From Priapulus caudatus (Eukaryota; Priapulida; Priapulimorpha; Priapulimorphida; Priapulidae): 32,500 bases of DNA. The position numbers were made by a program, and so were the translations under genes. The first letter of the stretch is position 1; each line of letters starts with the position of its first letter. Below are positions 10,241 through 22,518 of the stretch, in pieces. The DNA lies in the NCBI RefSeq assembly GCF_000485595.1, contig NW_014577157.1, positions 462,853 through 495,352 on the forward strand. The letters are read 5' to 3'. The notes beneath the pieces were generated by a model. It made no database searches and was not told the DNA's origin. It was given only the letters and a program-made list of their open reading frames with translations.

Positions 10241-11758
10241 GTGGCACATACCTACCATAATGTGGTATAATTTTAATATAATTATTTTAAGGAAGGCCAC
10301 AAAAGAATACTTTAACACATCGCAGGTGTGTATATATATGCAGTAATGGCGATACCCATCAAGAGCCACTTTATGCAAAATCAAAACCGACAGGGAACTC
10401 ACACGGGGGCTCTGATGGCAATAATAACAAGTCACCTATGCGGATGAGGATTTCTGTACGTATAGCTAGGTTGTAAGCAATGTGCACGGCTTGGTTACAC
10501 CTCAGTTATATCTCACACACATCAAATATCATTCTTCGATCTTCTTATCCGTGCCCAGTGTGACATGTTTCTCCATTACGTAGCATCATACAGATATTCG
10601 AACTTGCTGCGCAACAGATATTGATGGGCCAAATGTATTAATACTGTAGCTGTTCTTGAATGTCATATATCAATGACAAAGCGACAGTCATTGCAAAAAT
10701 TTGACAAATTGCGCGCGCGCGCTCTCTCTCTCTCTCTCTGTTAGGCTCGGAACAGCTCACAAATCCACTTTAAAAGCATATTTTCTTTGATCATTGCCTT
10801 GCTGGAAAATGCATGATTTAGCAAAATGGCATTAGTTTCACTATAACATTTCTTGCATCATGTTATACACAAAGGCCACCGACACGCACACAAAACAGGA
10901 ATAAAGACTTTGAAGTTCACAAACAGTTCTAGACAGAATTAATCACATATCAGTGTGACAGGAGACTGCATGGACTATTTATCCCTAATAGAAGTATAGC
11001 TTGCGTCTATAGAGCATTTCGTGCACATTGTTGAAAATGTAACGCAAGATTTAAATTCATTCTATTACCGCAACATAAGAATTGCGTTTTCATCATAATT
11101 TAATGGTGACATAAATTAGTGTCGCATGTCTGAAGAGCAATCAACTACTCTACTCTTCGTGACTATATACAAGAGTGGACTGCGGGCAAGTAAATAAGGT
11201 GCATTATTACATTAATAGTCCAATCATCGAAAGCAAGGCAGTAATCTCGCTGATACTGTCCCTATAGCGCTTTGAAATCTATGTGTGTCAATTAGCGTTG
11301 TCTACGTGTATGCAGAAACTCAGTGTTTAGATAATGGAAAGAGATGGGCACCCATGTACATACGAGTTGACAGCACAGAAACAAGTGACAAGCATTTTAC
11401 ACCGTCAAGCAGATATTGTGCGCTCACAAAACTCACACAGATCAAAAGGAAATGCTTTTAGCGTGTCACTTCATCTTTGCGATAATGCCACAATATTCAT
11501 TCTTGAAAAATGCCAAGCAGTTCAATTCGCATGTTTTTCAACAACACGCGAGCACCATGGACGGAAACAAGAGAATGCGGCAATTGCCAGCAGGAACGCT
11601 CGAGCAATCTGCAGAACCCGAATCCACCAAATTCAGCAGTAAATATAAGCGTATCGGACTCATAGAACAGTTGCCGAACCAGAGTTAGCATGCAACTTCA
11701 CCCAGCATAAATGGCAAACAATTTTTTGCTGCAGTTACGCAGGATCGTATAAGGTAGT
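10241..11758. other. non-genic stretch
   Basis: No gene was recognised. The stretch contains the (GC)n(TC)n tract at 10710-10739. Two overlapping plus-strand frames at 11334-11688 are open for 90-102 codons without recognisable motifs. Confidence 0.5.
10710..10739. repeat. (GC)n(TC)n compound microsatellite
   Basis: About five GC units are followed by about nine TC units. Confidence 0.95.
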
Positions 11759-11816
11759 CGCCATATTGGGCTCACATCAACCAATCAGAAACATAACTGT
11801 AAATTTGATGACGTCA
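11759..11816 (+). promoter_or_regulatory. YY1-like, CCAAT and CRE motif cluster
   Basis: Within 58 bp the sequence holds GCCATATTGG (fits the YY1 core GCCATNTT), CCAATCAG (NF-Y CCAAT box, 11781) and the perfect palindromic cAMP response element TGACGTCA (11809-11816). Each factor's consensus is established, and the grouping resembles a TATA-less animal promoter. No downstream exon could be recognised, so the role is inferred. Confidence 0.35.
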
Positions 11817-14296
11817 GCCATCCACTCAACCATGCACCTGTGTTACACAGCCCCAATAGCATCACCGCATCGCTGCAATCACTGGGCCACGCCTGTGCAC
11901 AATACTGCTCGCATGATTCCTATTTCCTATTTCAGAGAGAAGTAACTTAATGTAAGACACTATAATCATCCGTCCCTATCCACATGAAATTGGTATATAA
12001 ATAGCGTTTGATTGCTTTAACATTATCAAGATCACATAAACATTAATGTGCCCTTGACACCATAATTGAAGCATCGATTAGGTGCACGACAGTGTGTCAT
12101 AAATGCACGTATGCACTCACACACACACACGCACGCACGCACGCACGCACGCACGCGTGCACGCGCACACACTCAAGCACCGTGCACGCCCATGCACGCA
12201 CGCGCACATACGTGGTAAGATGATTATGTGGGCCATAATATTCGTGTAGGATATATCCTGCAATAAGGGTGTATTTTTTACAGAACAAAAACTGCACATT
12301 TTTTAGAGATAATCCGCTCTTAACACCAAGCAGCCCAGCCATGACAGCCAGGTGTAGAACAAGATAAGGATTACATATAATGACATATTTCCATATCAAT
12401 CTCTTAAAGATAAATGGAGCAAACATTAGTAAACTGATGGCCTTTTGGACTATTAACACATCTCACTATATGTATATAAACAAGATATAAAGGTAAACTA
12501 GTATGGATCTGTTGAATTTTTAGCAGAACGTAGACATACCACGAATCGCCCCACTCCATTGCAGTTATAATAAATTCATCACATTTAGTACTGAAATGAG
12601 CATTTGATATTTTCTGCGATGCCCATTATAATATCTAGATTTGACAGAGTGATATATTATATACACGGGTGTGCGTCAGATTTCAGAGGCCTTCAACCTT
12701 CACAAGTTTTAGACACGCACGGAGAGCAACACATTTCAGTCACGCCTGCCTCATTTGTGTCCAAGTGCAATTGGGTTAATAAATGCATAGAAATGTAACA
12801 GCGTAGTGCTGAAGATAGTATGCAGTATGCAGCACGATACACTAATGCGCACGGTTGGCCTACTGAGACCAGCATTTTCCATGCGCCACAACATTGTTTA
12901 TTTACATCCAGTTAAAAAGACATATCGCATGCAAACAGCTGGCACTTGTGAACTTTAAACGCTCGCAAGCATTAACCAAGTATCACAACTTGCGTTTAAT
13001 TTACCAACCCGCGTCTTTGCGTGCACGAAAAACAAACACTTGTCAAGGATCGTGATAAAAATCGACAAATTGGTTTACTGTTCTACATAGTGGAGACCTG
13101 TGCACGAGCAGTTATAGCTACAATTTCGAGCGACATTTTTCGAAGTTTTGCATGGCAGTTTTCATACAGGGACTCGAATGTCGCGCGGATGGAATAACTG
13201 GATTGCTGTTATTCTACCACTTTGCACAACTGTGCAAGTATACACATGGCAGAATGAGCACAGTCTTGGGTCACCTAGCTCCCCCCACCACCTGGGTTGT
13301 ACTCCCAGTGTGCCCAGGTTAACCTCACTTGACACACTTGTCAGCTGCTAACCAGCTTTCGGAGAAAATCGACGGCCATCAGGTGCTACTTACACGGGGG
13401 GCTTAGCAAAGCCTAAATGCCACATAAGTATAGTCAAACATGATGACATCTAACTCTCTAACATTCGAATAAATGAGACATTTCGGGACTATAAGGCGCG
13501 TGTATACGTATGACGGACAGCGCGTGTACATTGTACTCGCATCACGCAGCAGATAATAAACGCACTCAATAAGAAGGGAACGCCGGTATATTGAAGTTAT
13601 GGCAGAGTTATAAAATACGGGAGCACGTTGTTGAGTTCCCCTACTGCCTGAATATCAGACACATTTATGGCTGCTGCCAGATGGGTTCCGATTTCTTTTT
13701 AAAATTATACCAAAACCGACAATTCATACAAAGAGGATACAGTGTGTGAATTTACTTTCAGCTGTGTATCAACTTTTACCTCGATGAATGTTCGAGATGA
13801 TAGGCTAAGCGATACATTACACACCTGGCAGTCTCAAAAAGCCAATAACGCTTTAAAAAGCTGATGTATCAAAAACGTAATCTAGCAGCCTACCTCTACA
13901 TAGTGATCGTGGTTTTAGTTCTGTTAGAACCTCTAAACGTCAATAACACACAATGTGTTTCCCGCATTTTAGGCGCGCACAGCGGCGCCGTTATGATGCA
14001 TCTAGGCAACGAAACAATATCATGCTACTGTGGACCAGTATAAGCACCAATGTCAGTCTGAAACGCTTAATTCAACTGCGCGTAGAATGAACTTACAGGA
14101 AAGCAAAATTTACTCGTTTTTGTTTTATTTGACGTTTACGAGGCTTTGGCATATAACGAAAATGTGTGTTGCTGGGGTATGGTACAGCTGGCTATAACTT
14201 TTATATACCACATGTTCGCATGTATATGGTTCGCATATATATGTTCGTTTTTTTAACTGCCTCTATACCTGTTTTACTGTCTCTGTCAGCCTGGCC
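11817..14296. other. non-genic stretch
   Basis: I see no supportable gene. The stretch contains the CA/CGCA microsatellite at 12117-12172. A GC-richer patch at 13260-13330 forms a small hairpin (CCTGGG...CCCAGG), but I could not assign it to a known repeat. Confidence 0.5.
12117..12172. repeat. compound (AC)n(ACGC)n microsatellite
   Basis: An AC run is followed by about nine ACGC tetramers and mixed ACGCGC units. Further imperfect copies continue to about 12208. Confidence 0.96.
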
Positions 14297-14342
14297 GTCT
14301 GTCTGTCTGTCTGTCTGTCCGTCCGTCCGTCCGTGTCTGTCT
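14297..14342. repeat. (GTCT)n(GTCC)n tetranucleotide repeat
   Basis: Six GTCT units are followed by four GTCC units and a short degenerate tail of ACTG and CTGC words to about 14393. The change from GTCT to GTCC in a block suggests expansion of a point variant. Confidence 0.95.
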
Positions 14343-17300
14343 AACTGACTGACTGCATGCTCGACCATCTGCCTGCCTCCCTGACTGCCTGTCTTCCGTC
14401 TTTCACAACTCTAGCGAAAATATGTGTACGGATTCACGTTTCACTGAAGTTATAAAGCTTGAGACATATACAGCTTACCTAAAATAAATGAGACCATCGA
14501 AGGACTGCCCCTAACCAATAATATCTGAAATATGTTTTCATGTCCCTTACTGGACCACGACGGATGAAGCTAGGAGTTCGTTTTAAGAAAATTGAAACCT
14601 TATAAATCACACTTATTATTTTCAGTCAGTGAATTGCAACGTGTTTCATTGCTAGGAACGCTAACAAATTCTCAACAGCTAACAACACTCTCAATCCCTT
14701 ATTTGACATGATTTTCTACATCATTGGCTTCCAAAATGTACAACCAATTTTCACCGTTCTGCACGTCCCCCACATTTGTCGGCACTGCAGGCTCTCTAAC
14801 TATTGCAAGTTACAATGGCGACATCAATAAATATGAAACAAAACCACAAAATGAACGTTCATGATTTCGCTGTCACTACAGTGCACATTTCCATTATACA
14901 CAACGAATCGCTCATCTACTTTTGCAATGTCGAACTGCGCCATCACAGCTCAACCAAGCAGCATTCACAACGTACAATTATTGTGTCGCAGCAATGCACA
15001 TTTGTATTTGCACACTGCAGACCGATGCTGCCATAGAAATGTGCCCATAAGCGCAGGTGCATTCAAGAGCGTTCTGTGATCACGTGATCGCGCAATTGAA
15101 TGACAGAGCTATGGTGAGCGCCGGTAATAAATATGTCAATCCCGATCCAGCACTACACACGCGCATAAAAGACACCTCAAGAATTGTTACAAACTGTAAT
15201 AGGTGCAATATTTGCCCAGCAGGCGACGAGCAAATGAAATGGTTATTATTCCGCACGAAGCTGGGTGCAAAATGCAAATTATCGCTTCTCACCAGCTTAG
15301 TAACCAACACCACGCAAGCGAAACGAATTTACTGCGCACGTACGAGTTTCGAAATGTATAACCGTGGCAACAGAGAAAAACAGAGAAAACAGACATCTAT
15401 TAAAAGGAAATTGTAAAAACGACACAGCATATACGACCCAGAACGCTTGACCTGCATACGACAAACCATTGAAGTTGCTACATCTCAACATCAAACACCA
15501 CTATACCTATGCGTTGCGATTATGATAATGTTTTTTCTTTCTCTCTAAAGATCAATTAAAACTGAAAATGTAAAATTTCTATCCTCTGAAATCCTTCCTG
15601 TTGATCCTGCACATTTAATAAGAATATTTCAGGACAAGACCGATTCACCATTCTTTTGATGGAGTAAGGCAGGAGGAGGTATCAAACTACTCGTGATTAT
15701 AGTCTAGGCAACACTGGTAGTTTGAAACGTACAACTCAGCAGTGCACACAATGAATTTCAGAGTAAAACGCATTTTCCTTCACGATTATTTAAGGTTTAT
15801 TCAATTTGACAGAATAAAAGGTCGATTGATATGGTAACAAACCATCTTTGGTTTATTAGACTATAGAGCTTCTTTAATAATGGAAGTTTACATGCTGTGT
15901 GTTTCTCCATGCAGATAGTTAAATATCAGAACGCAGTCTTACGAATAAAGTAATTGCACAGAAACTATATAAATTCGATGGTCTTCAAATGAATTTGATT
16001 GTACGCTAAAATGCGTTTTAGTATAATTCATGCTCTTGACATATACATGCGCAACACACATTTTAATATTAACGATCCATAAATAGAAATGATTCGCGTA
16101 GTATTGACGATGCACAGAGCAAATTATTAATGCCTGTGCAAAACCGATCAATCTTCAAGCCACAGTGCAATTAAACGCTGCACTTGATCGAATATTTCCT
16201 CGACCAACGAACACGCCAACAAGACTGCTGCCTAACAAAGTCTGTATCAGAATTACACAGAGCACTCCATTCGGTCATTAAAGTTGCATTTATCGGAACG
16301 ATAAATCACCTATTGACGCAAATTAGTGTCCAAGAGAAAATGTTGCGCATCCATCACAGTAGGCTGTTCGCTGTATCGGCCGCCGTTGATTCAATGTAAT
16401 TTACATCGCTTCAGTAAGCCGGCCAGTGATTGGCTGGCCCAGCCCAGAACAAGATGACAGCAAATATGCGTGACTCAGATGTGATCCACAACTCAGATAT
16501 AATACACACGGATGCATGGCCTTGCTTGTCAGCTTTTAAACCTATCCCCATCTCAGTTGTATAAAAGCTGCCTCAATCACCAGAGAAAATATGAGCCTGG
16601 TAAAAAAATACACATTTTGAAGCAGCTGATTCATCCTGTCATGTCATGTGTATACACCGACAGAAGCAAAACACGAAAATGCCCAACGGTGATTCTTGAA
16701 ACCTATATTTAGCTTGTACACCTTCAGCGATGTCGTAAGAGTTATATCCCCAGTATCAAGAACTCCTGTATAACGAACAAACAAGAAATAACCATGCTAA
16801 CTATAGAAAGGTCAGCGGTACGGCAAAACACAGCGCAGTATTATTTACGACATCTATAATATATACTCAGTGTATACGTTTATCTACACGTGATTAAATT
16901 CCACTGCCATATTATTCATGACATTATTTAATTTGTTCAAATCCAACCTCTATATCTTGCCATAGGCAATTATATTAGTTTCCATGCAATTTAATCTATG
17001 CTCAATCACAATAAATCTAATGAAATTATTCACTCTCATAGTCAGCATAATTTAAAATAATAATTCGTTTACACGGAAGTAAATTGAGTACATAAGTACG
17101 TATATCTACAACCGTGTGCGCGAATAGGCGTGCATGTGTGGTACAATCATATATATGTTGTATACACGCATGCACTCCATGTTCTTTGATGTTTACACAT
17201 ATATCACGTATTTTGACACGGAACGACCAGTTTTAACTTTAAATTTAGTCAGACGTTTGCACTCACGAATATATATAACCCTGGTATGTAACATGTAACA

Positions 17301-17563
17301 TCTGGAATGTAAACATTGATAAACAAGACATGTTCTGCTAGAACAAACTTGATCACTGCTTATTTTGGCATGTTAAAGACAGGCATGCACATGAGATGAC
17401 ATGCACAGAAAACCCCTGAACTTGAGGTACCAACGTATTATTTTATTTATGAATAGTTTTTGGATAAATATTACTGCCAGTGCTATAGACACACACAAAG
17501 GTATCGCTTCGCAGCACGACTGCACAGCGACCAGCGATATGGCGGCCAGCTGCGGTCGCCGCA
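14343..17563. other. non-genic stretch
   Basis: I see no supportable gene. Short frames of up to 119 codons near 14800-15500 overlap on both strands and have no recognisable motifs. A TATA-type site and an AP-1 word occur near 16471-16567. Confidence 0.5.
16471..16567 (+). promoter_or_regulatory. AP-1 site and TATA box pair
   Basis: TGACTCA (16471-16477, AP-1 consensus) lies about 90 bp upstream of TATAAAAG (16560-16567, a good TATA box). An inverted CCAAT (ATTGG) sits at about 16430 in a GGCCAG...CTGGCC hairpin. The spacing fits a TATA promoter, but the sequence downstream has only a very short frame. Confidence 0.25.
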
Positions 17564-17618
17564 CCGCACACGCACACCGCGCAACGCGCACACGCACGAC
17601 GCACGCACGCACCGCACG

Positions 17619-17656
<38 letters not shown>
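17564..17656. repeat. compound CGCA/(CA)n microsatellite
   Basis: Imperfect CGCAC words, including ACGC tetramers, are followed by a (CA)n run of about 15 units. Frames through it on both strands are artefacts. Confidence 0.96.
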
Positions 17657-18879
17657 ACCGAAGTGTGAGCGTCACGTTGCAAGACAACGTACGGGCTGGT
17701 TCTACACAAGCCACTGGCTCCATAACATTAACTGCGTGAAAATGTTGTGCGTACGTAAAACACAGCGGGAGTGTGTGCGCTGCAGACAGCGGTAAAGCAT
17801 CGGTAGCAAGTCGATCTTACAATATTTAATGAATTAAAAAAAAGTTTCACATTTTTTTGTTGTTAATTTTTTTTTTTTTTAATTATCTTTTCACTTCCAT
17901 CCTTTGGAAATCTATAAAAACTGCAATAATGACTCTCAGAATGATGGTTACAATCGGGTACAAAACACGACACGCAGTTAATGTTACCAGAGCATATGAT
18001 TGTGTAGAACCAGTAGGTTCGTTGTCATGCCACCGTGACGTCATCACTTCGGTATATATATCAGCTCTGGTGAAACGAGCGAAAAACCTAGAATGTGACC
18101 AAAAAAACTTGCAGTTGTGCCATACGAAATTCCCTGGCAAAACCACCGAATGACTTCACTCTGTTTGTTGATAGTTCAAAGCTCAAAGTGGTGATTCAAT
18201 GATAGCCGTGTTGGTTGCATGGCTATATTCTATTCGAATTCCATAAATTCATTATCCATCCGTAAATTTCCTTCCATATCCCTGCATACAAGAATATAGC
18301 ACGAAAAAAACAATTAGGGATGAAAGTTATTTGATGTTGAAGGTAACGTTTGAGTTAAATGTTAATTGTGTCACGCAAATCATAGGTAGACCAAGGGTAG
18401 TCTCTCACTAGATTACGAATGTGGAAGACTCCCCTACCCGAGTATTAATTATTTACTCCTGAAATTACACATAACAAAACAATTATTGCATGCTTGTCAG
18501 AGAAACATGGCGCTTAGTGAACTATGAAAATCATTATTACTCCCAGTCTCGAGCAATACAACTTGATTTTCGGGGTTTACAAAACTTCATATTGCCCTCA
18601 CAATCATGCTATAATTTACATAATATACACACATACATAATATAATATACAATAACATATACATATATATATATATTAATTCTTGTGTACAACTAAATAT
18701 GATTCAGTTGCAGCTCTGTATCATCATAATTGTATTTACATACACTTCACATGTGATTCACCACAAGGAAGTGAAAGGCATTCACAGATGGCAGGTGTTT
18801 ATTGGAGATGAAGCACAACAAGAACAACATCAATGTGTTAAATTACACATCGCGGGGGATCACGCTGTGCTATTCGCAC
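17657..18879. other. non-genic stretch
   Basis: No gene was recognised. A 13-nt poly-T run lies near 17868 and an AT dinucleotide-rich patch near 18620-18680. A CRE-like half (TGACGTCA, near 18037) is followed by TATATATA, but no exon follows. Confidence 0.45.
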
Positions 18880-19004
18880 GGGCACTTTCATACCCACCCG
18901 GCAAATCGTCTCGCATCGTGGCGAGTTTACCCGCCTGGAGCACGGCTCGATTGGCTCACGGGCTAACTTATTTGATGAATCTCACGCTCCGACGTCGAAA
19001 CGTC

Positions 19005-19026
19005 TATTATTATTATTATTATTATT
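19005..19026. repeat. (ATT)n trinucleotide repeat
   Basis: About seven ATT units. They immediately precede the hairpin at 19049-19143. Confidence 0.95.
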
Positions 19027-19048
19027 GCTAAATCTATTGTTAAATCTA

Positions 19049-19143
19049 TTGCATATAATTTAAATACAAATACACGTACTGAAAACCTTCTTTTGCATGG
19101 AGAAAAGGTGTATTTGTATATAAATATAAGTGTTTATGCAAAG
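19049..19143. repeat. long imperfect hairpin
   Basis: The 18-nt arm ATTTAAATACAAATACAC (19058-19075) pairs with 19108-19125 with one mismatch. An outer TTTGCATA-type stem extends the fold at about 19049-19056 and 19136-19143, after a bulge. The loop is 32 nt. Such a fold is typical of foldback MITE centres or hairpin RNA precursors; neither is shown. Confidence 0.55.
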
Positions 19144-19400
19144 TTTTTTTAGTCGTTCTCTAAATTATAGTAGCTGCATGCGCCTGCCTAGCATTTTTGT
19201 GGGAATAAACTTTAGTCTTTACTACTACATAACAACTATTATGCGTGGAGAATAATCATATAATAAATAATTATTCAATCATCAGTCTGTATGTATAGTC
19301 GGAGATCTAGACACACGAGCCGAGTTGGCCGACCACATGCAGGCGGGTAAACTCGACACATAGGTCGGATTTGCCGGCGAGGTGAGTTCACTATACGGAC

Positions 19401-20254
19401 CTTTTCTGGAACGCTCACGTCTAACACGAATTATGTATAGTGTTGTTATTAAAACACATTAGGGCGGACATCCTCGGCTCGAGATTATAATCTGTATATA
19501 GCTGATAATCACTAGGGAGTGTTAAATATTACGTAACCAATACATACATTCGAACGCGCGATGAATTATTCATCAACCAGCTAATAACGCGCCACGCCAA
19601 CACGAATTTTTGATTCTTTCTGTTCACTCACCCTGGCGTTGAACTTCCAACACAAACTTCGTTTTAGTTATATTATGTACCAAGCATAGTAGCAACTCAC
19701 TGAATCCCCGGATCAGCCGCACGCACTGCTCGCTAGTCAGCCCACCTGTTGCCCCAGATTCTCGCTTTTCATATTCTCTCCCATCGGCGTGTATCGCGAA
19801 TTTCTAAAATCATCCGCCCGACAAAGAAGATCATAACTCATTCACGGCGGGGGTGGGGTGGAAGCAAACATGGCCGGCAGTGCGTGATGTGCCCACACAC
19901 TAATCCCTGATGACGAGGCGGATAAGCGTCCCGAGGCAAGAGAAGGACACGGATATGCACGTGTCCGAGCAAACGCGCACGCATGGCAACGTGAAAGAAG
20001 TCGTAAGAAACGTGACCTCCCCTCCCGAGCGTTATGGGGAACTTCGTCAGCGTGCTGTGGGAACCGTTAACGCGTACGAAGAAAGCTCTACCTAGCGGCG
20101 GCCACGATTAGCAGTAACGCACCAAGGAGAAAATAGGCGGCTGGTGGAAGGCGAGGGAAAGCGTGTGAGAAAGATGTGACTCTATATCGTAGAACTACTC
20201 TCGATTTGCTACCGCAAACGCCACGCGGCCGATTATAATGCTAGCTGCTACCAG

Positions 20255-20285
<31 letters not shown>

Positions 20286-21458
20286 ATACCAGGTGTGTGT
20301 ACACTGACTAGGTGACTGGACGTGTTGTTTTAATTGGGGAAAACACACAGACGCATTCAAACGGCTAGCACTTTAGCAGAGCCTTGCTGTTGCCATAATC
20401 GTGTTTAGAGGTTCGCTACGATTTTCTTATAGGTCGTAAAATCGCGAATGTATATAGCCGGAATTAAATAAGGTGTGTCAGCTGCAACATACCGGCAAGG
20501 GCACACAGATACGTTGCGTGTTTGCAAAACGTCAAGAATAACATTGAAATCTCTCTCGAGACTGGTAACTTGCTGGCACGCGCGTGTCAGAGAAGACTGC
20601 ACCTGCTGTTAATGTACATTTTTGTTCGCGAGTGTCTCTCCCCACCCACTCTCTTCATCTGCGCGCGCGCACACACACTTAGCCTGCATCAGGGGAGCTA
20701 TCGTAAACAGTGTTTGCATTAGCCCGAGATGCACTATTAAATGAATAGATTGATTACTTCATCTTATTAGTGCCACTGGCATGCATGCGCATGACGCATA
20801 GGCAGCACTCCCGCTTGCCCTCACAATAACGCGACCATCGTAATAACACATCAACAGAACTGGAACAATACGCAAGTAATGAATCACGGTTTTCAATGAC
20901 AAATTAGGAAAATTAATGACAAGAGATTAGCTCTGGCAAGCACCAGAACAGAGGAAAACATTGACATGTATTATGCATAGCAAGGGAATAACGGAGATGG
21001 AGCTTACCACTAATGTACAGCGGGGGTGTGGCAGTAAGCTGACACATAAAGGGCGCATATGGCGGAGGCAAATAGTCCGCAAATTGTCGCCCGGATCCAC
21101 CGCACTCAGATAGCTACATCCAATGACTGCGAGCATAATTTGATGGAGCGATATGAACATGAATCAAGGGGATGAACAAGCAGATGATGAGTCAATGAGA
21201 ATTCACGTAATGTCGCCGGACTGCCAACAATAAAAGCCAATAATTAAATGATGACACATAATATGAGGGGATCACTAAGCTCGGGGGGCAAGAAGAAAGC
21301 AAATGGCTGTCAGATACAAAAGAAGATTAACGAGCGTATTACAGACATGGACAAACAGAAATAACCGATAATCAACGCAACCATGAAAATTACAATAAAA
21401 TACAATACAAGTGCTTTAGAACTATAATACCGCTATCCTAGCCGTTTCTCTCGATCAC
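19401..21458. other. non-genic stretch
   Basis: I see no supportable gene. The frame at 19910-20095 (61 codons, plus strand) lies in a CpG-rich part and ends at TAG, but it has no recognisable motif. The CGCA repeat at 20257-20286 and a GC/CA run near 20660-20680 lie inside. Confidence 0.45.
20257..20286. repeat. (CGCA)n tetranucleotide repeat
   Basis: Seven nearly perfect CGCA units. Confidence 0.96.
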
Positions 21459-21561
21459 CCACCCGCCTATCTCTAGAACTATAGCCCTTCGCTCTGCCAC
21501 AGGCACAGGCCATGGGCCTGTGGCAGAGCGAAGGGCTATAGTTCTAGAGCTACCACCCGCC
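21459..21561. mobile_element. palindromic foldback element, copy 1, with 9-bp flanking duplication
   Basis: Arm 21471-21504 is perfectly complementary to 21516-21549: a 34-bp stem with an 11-nt loop. The symmetry continues outward with one mismatch, so the element runs from 21468 to 21552 (85 bp). Its ends read TA[T/G]CTCTAGAACTATAG. The identical 9-mer CCACCCGCC lies immediately outside both ends (21459-21467 and 21553-21561), as expected for a target-site duplication. There is no coding capacity. Known: 8-11 bp duplications and long palindromic arms occur among Mutator-like (MULE) elements. Placing it there is inference from duplication length only. A second copy lies at 24437-24498. The perfect arms suggest recent insertion or repair that keeps the arms identical. 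Confidence 0.85.
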
Positions 21562-22422
21562 CCGCAATGCAGCTCTACCAATCCTTCTTAATAATGATCT
21601 ATGCAAAGAAATCGATGTCCTGCTGCTTTCTCCGAGACCCGGACCTGATACGTTTTTCGCTCGGTAAATTTACACTAGCCCAGCGAGCTGCGTAAGAATG
21701 CGGTGCCAGCGGCCGAGAGTCGTGATCAATTACCGAGCGATTACAAACAAACCCCCCCTGCGTCATCCCGATATTTGACATTTCGGCTCACTGCCAAACA
21801 GACGCGGTCTAGCATTTGCCTCCGAGTCTGTGTGCGACTCGCAGTCAGCAAGTACATCAGCGGTAAACGCCAGCGCCACCGAGCGCACGCACACACACAC
21901 ACACATACGGAAGCACGCACACGCGCGCACGCGTACATTCACGCACACACGCACGCATACTTCTTCTACTTCACATACATTCACGCACGGTGCAACGTTA
22001 TGAAATGCACGCGCGCATGGGGGCCTCCGTGCGCGATGTCCACCCCAATAATCTGTTCGACATGGAAACAGCCATCGCTCTTCTTGCACACACTCTCACT
22101 GAAATATTCAGTGAGGTCCCGAATTCAACACACACGACCACGCACTCTAGAGTCAGTCGTTTGCACAGTCGATTCGACTCATTCGTTTCGTTGGGAACTC
22201 TCTCATGGATGGCCCCTTTTCGTGGCAACCGAAGCTAGTAAATAAACCTTGCCTCTAAACCCAGCTGTTCATGCGGCTCGTCGACAACTACTCGAAACGC
22301 ACATGTAAACGCTTCACAACAACGCGCGCCTGCAAATTGCTTTCCATTAGTTTGATTGATCTAGCTTTATACTTGCTCGCTATGGCTTGCCCCGTTTGTT
22401 TTCCCAGGTTTTCGTTGCTTAC
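21562..22422. other. non-genic stretch with CA-rich repeat
   Basis: The plus-strand frame 21703-22245 is open for 180 codons but runs through the CA/CGCA microsatellite and shows no domain, so it is probably chance. Nothing else is recognised. Confidence 0.4.
21883..21958. repeat. imperfect (AC)n/(ACGC)n microsatellite
   Basis: AC and GCAC words run with a few interruptions. This is the same motif family as the other compound repeats in the window. Confidence 0.93.
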
Positions 22423-22518
22423 CTGAACAAGGTACTGGTTCACCATGTTGCTAAAGTCTCTGTCGGCAGATGCCAAGACGTCCTGCTTCATAACCATGAT
22501 GGAAGTTATCGAGACGAT
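22423..22518 (-). CDS. candidate internal exon, phase 0-0
   Basis: On the minus strand, 96 nt are open between a TTCAG acceptor (just above 22518) and a strong donor, CAG followed by GTAAGC (at 22423/22422). The 32 encoded residues begin IVSITSIMVMKQDVLASADR and end in a segment rich in Asn, Gln and hydrophobic residues. About 72% of third codon positions are G or C, which seems higher than in the surroundings and favours coding. The exon is a multiple of three. The frame runs on past the donor, so an ATG-initiated ORF of 69 codons (22288-22497) overlaps it. I do not recognise the protein. The polypyrimidine tract is weak and no partner exon was found, so this is tentative. Confidence 0.3.

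Larger units (their letters stand above)
18880..19400. repeat. inverted-repeat pair, possible decayed TIR element
   Basis: A plus-strand segment at about 18895-18952 contains CCGGCAAATC, CGAGTTTACCCGCCTG and CGGCTCG in order. The reverse complement of about 19316-19382 contains the same three words in the same order with small gaps. The inner part holds an (ATT)n tract and a long hairpin. This could be one old transposon with terminal inverted repeats or two copies of a repeat in opposite orientation. The outer limits are uncertain and no target duplication was found. Confidence 0.4.

Noticed and set aside
13260-13360. tRNA-derived SINE-like A and B boxes on the minus strand
   Set aside because: The B-box match was about 6 of 11 positions and no poly-A or tRNA fold could be drawn.
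19316-19386. Possible exon ending at a GAG/GTGAGT donor
   Set aside because: The donor is good, but the sequence belongs to the inverted-repeat pair and two of three frames are closed.
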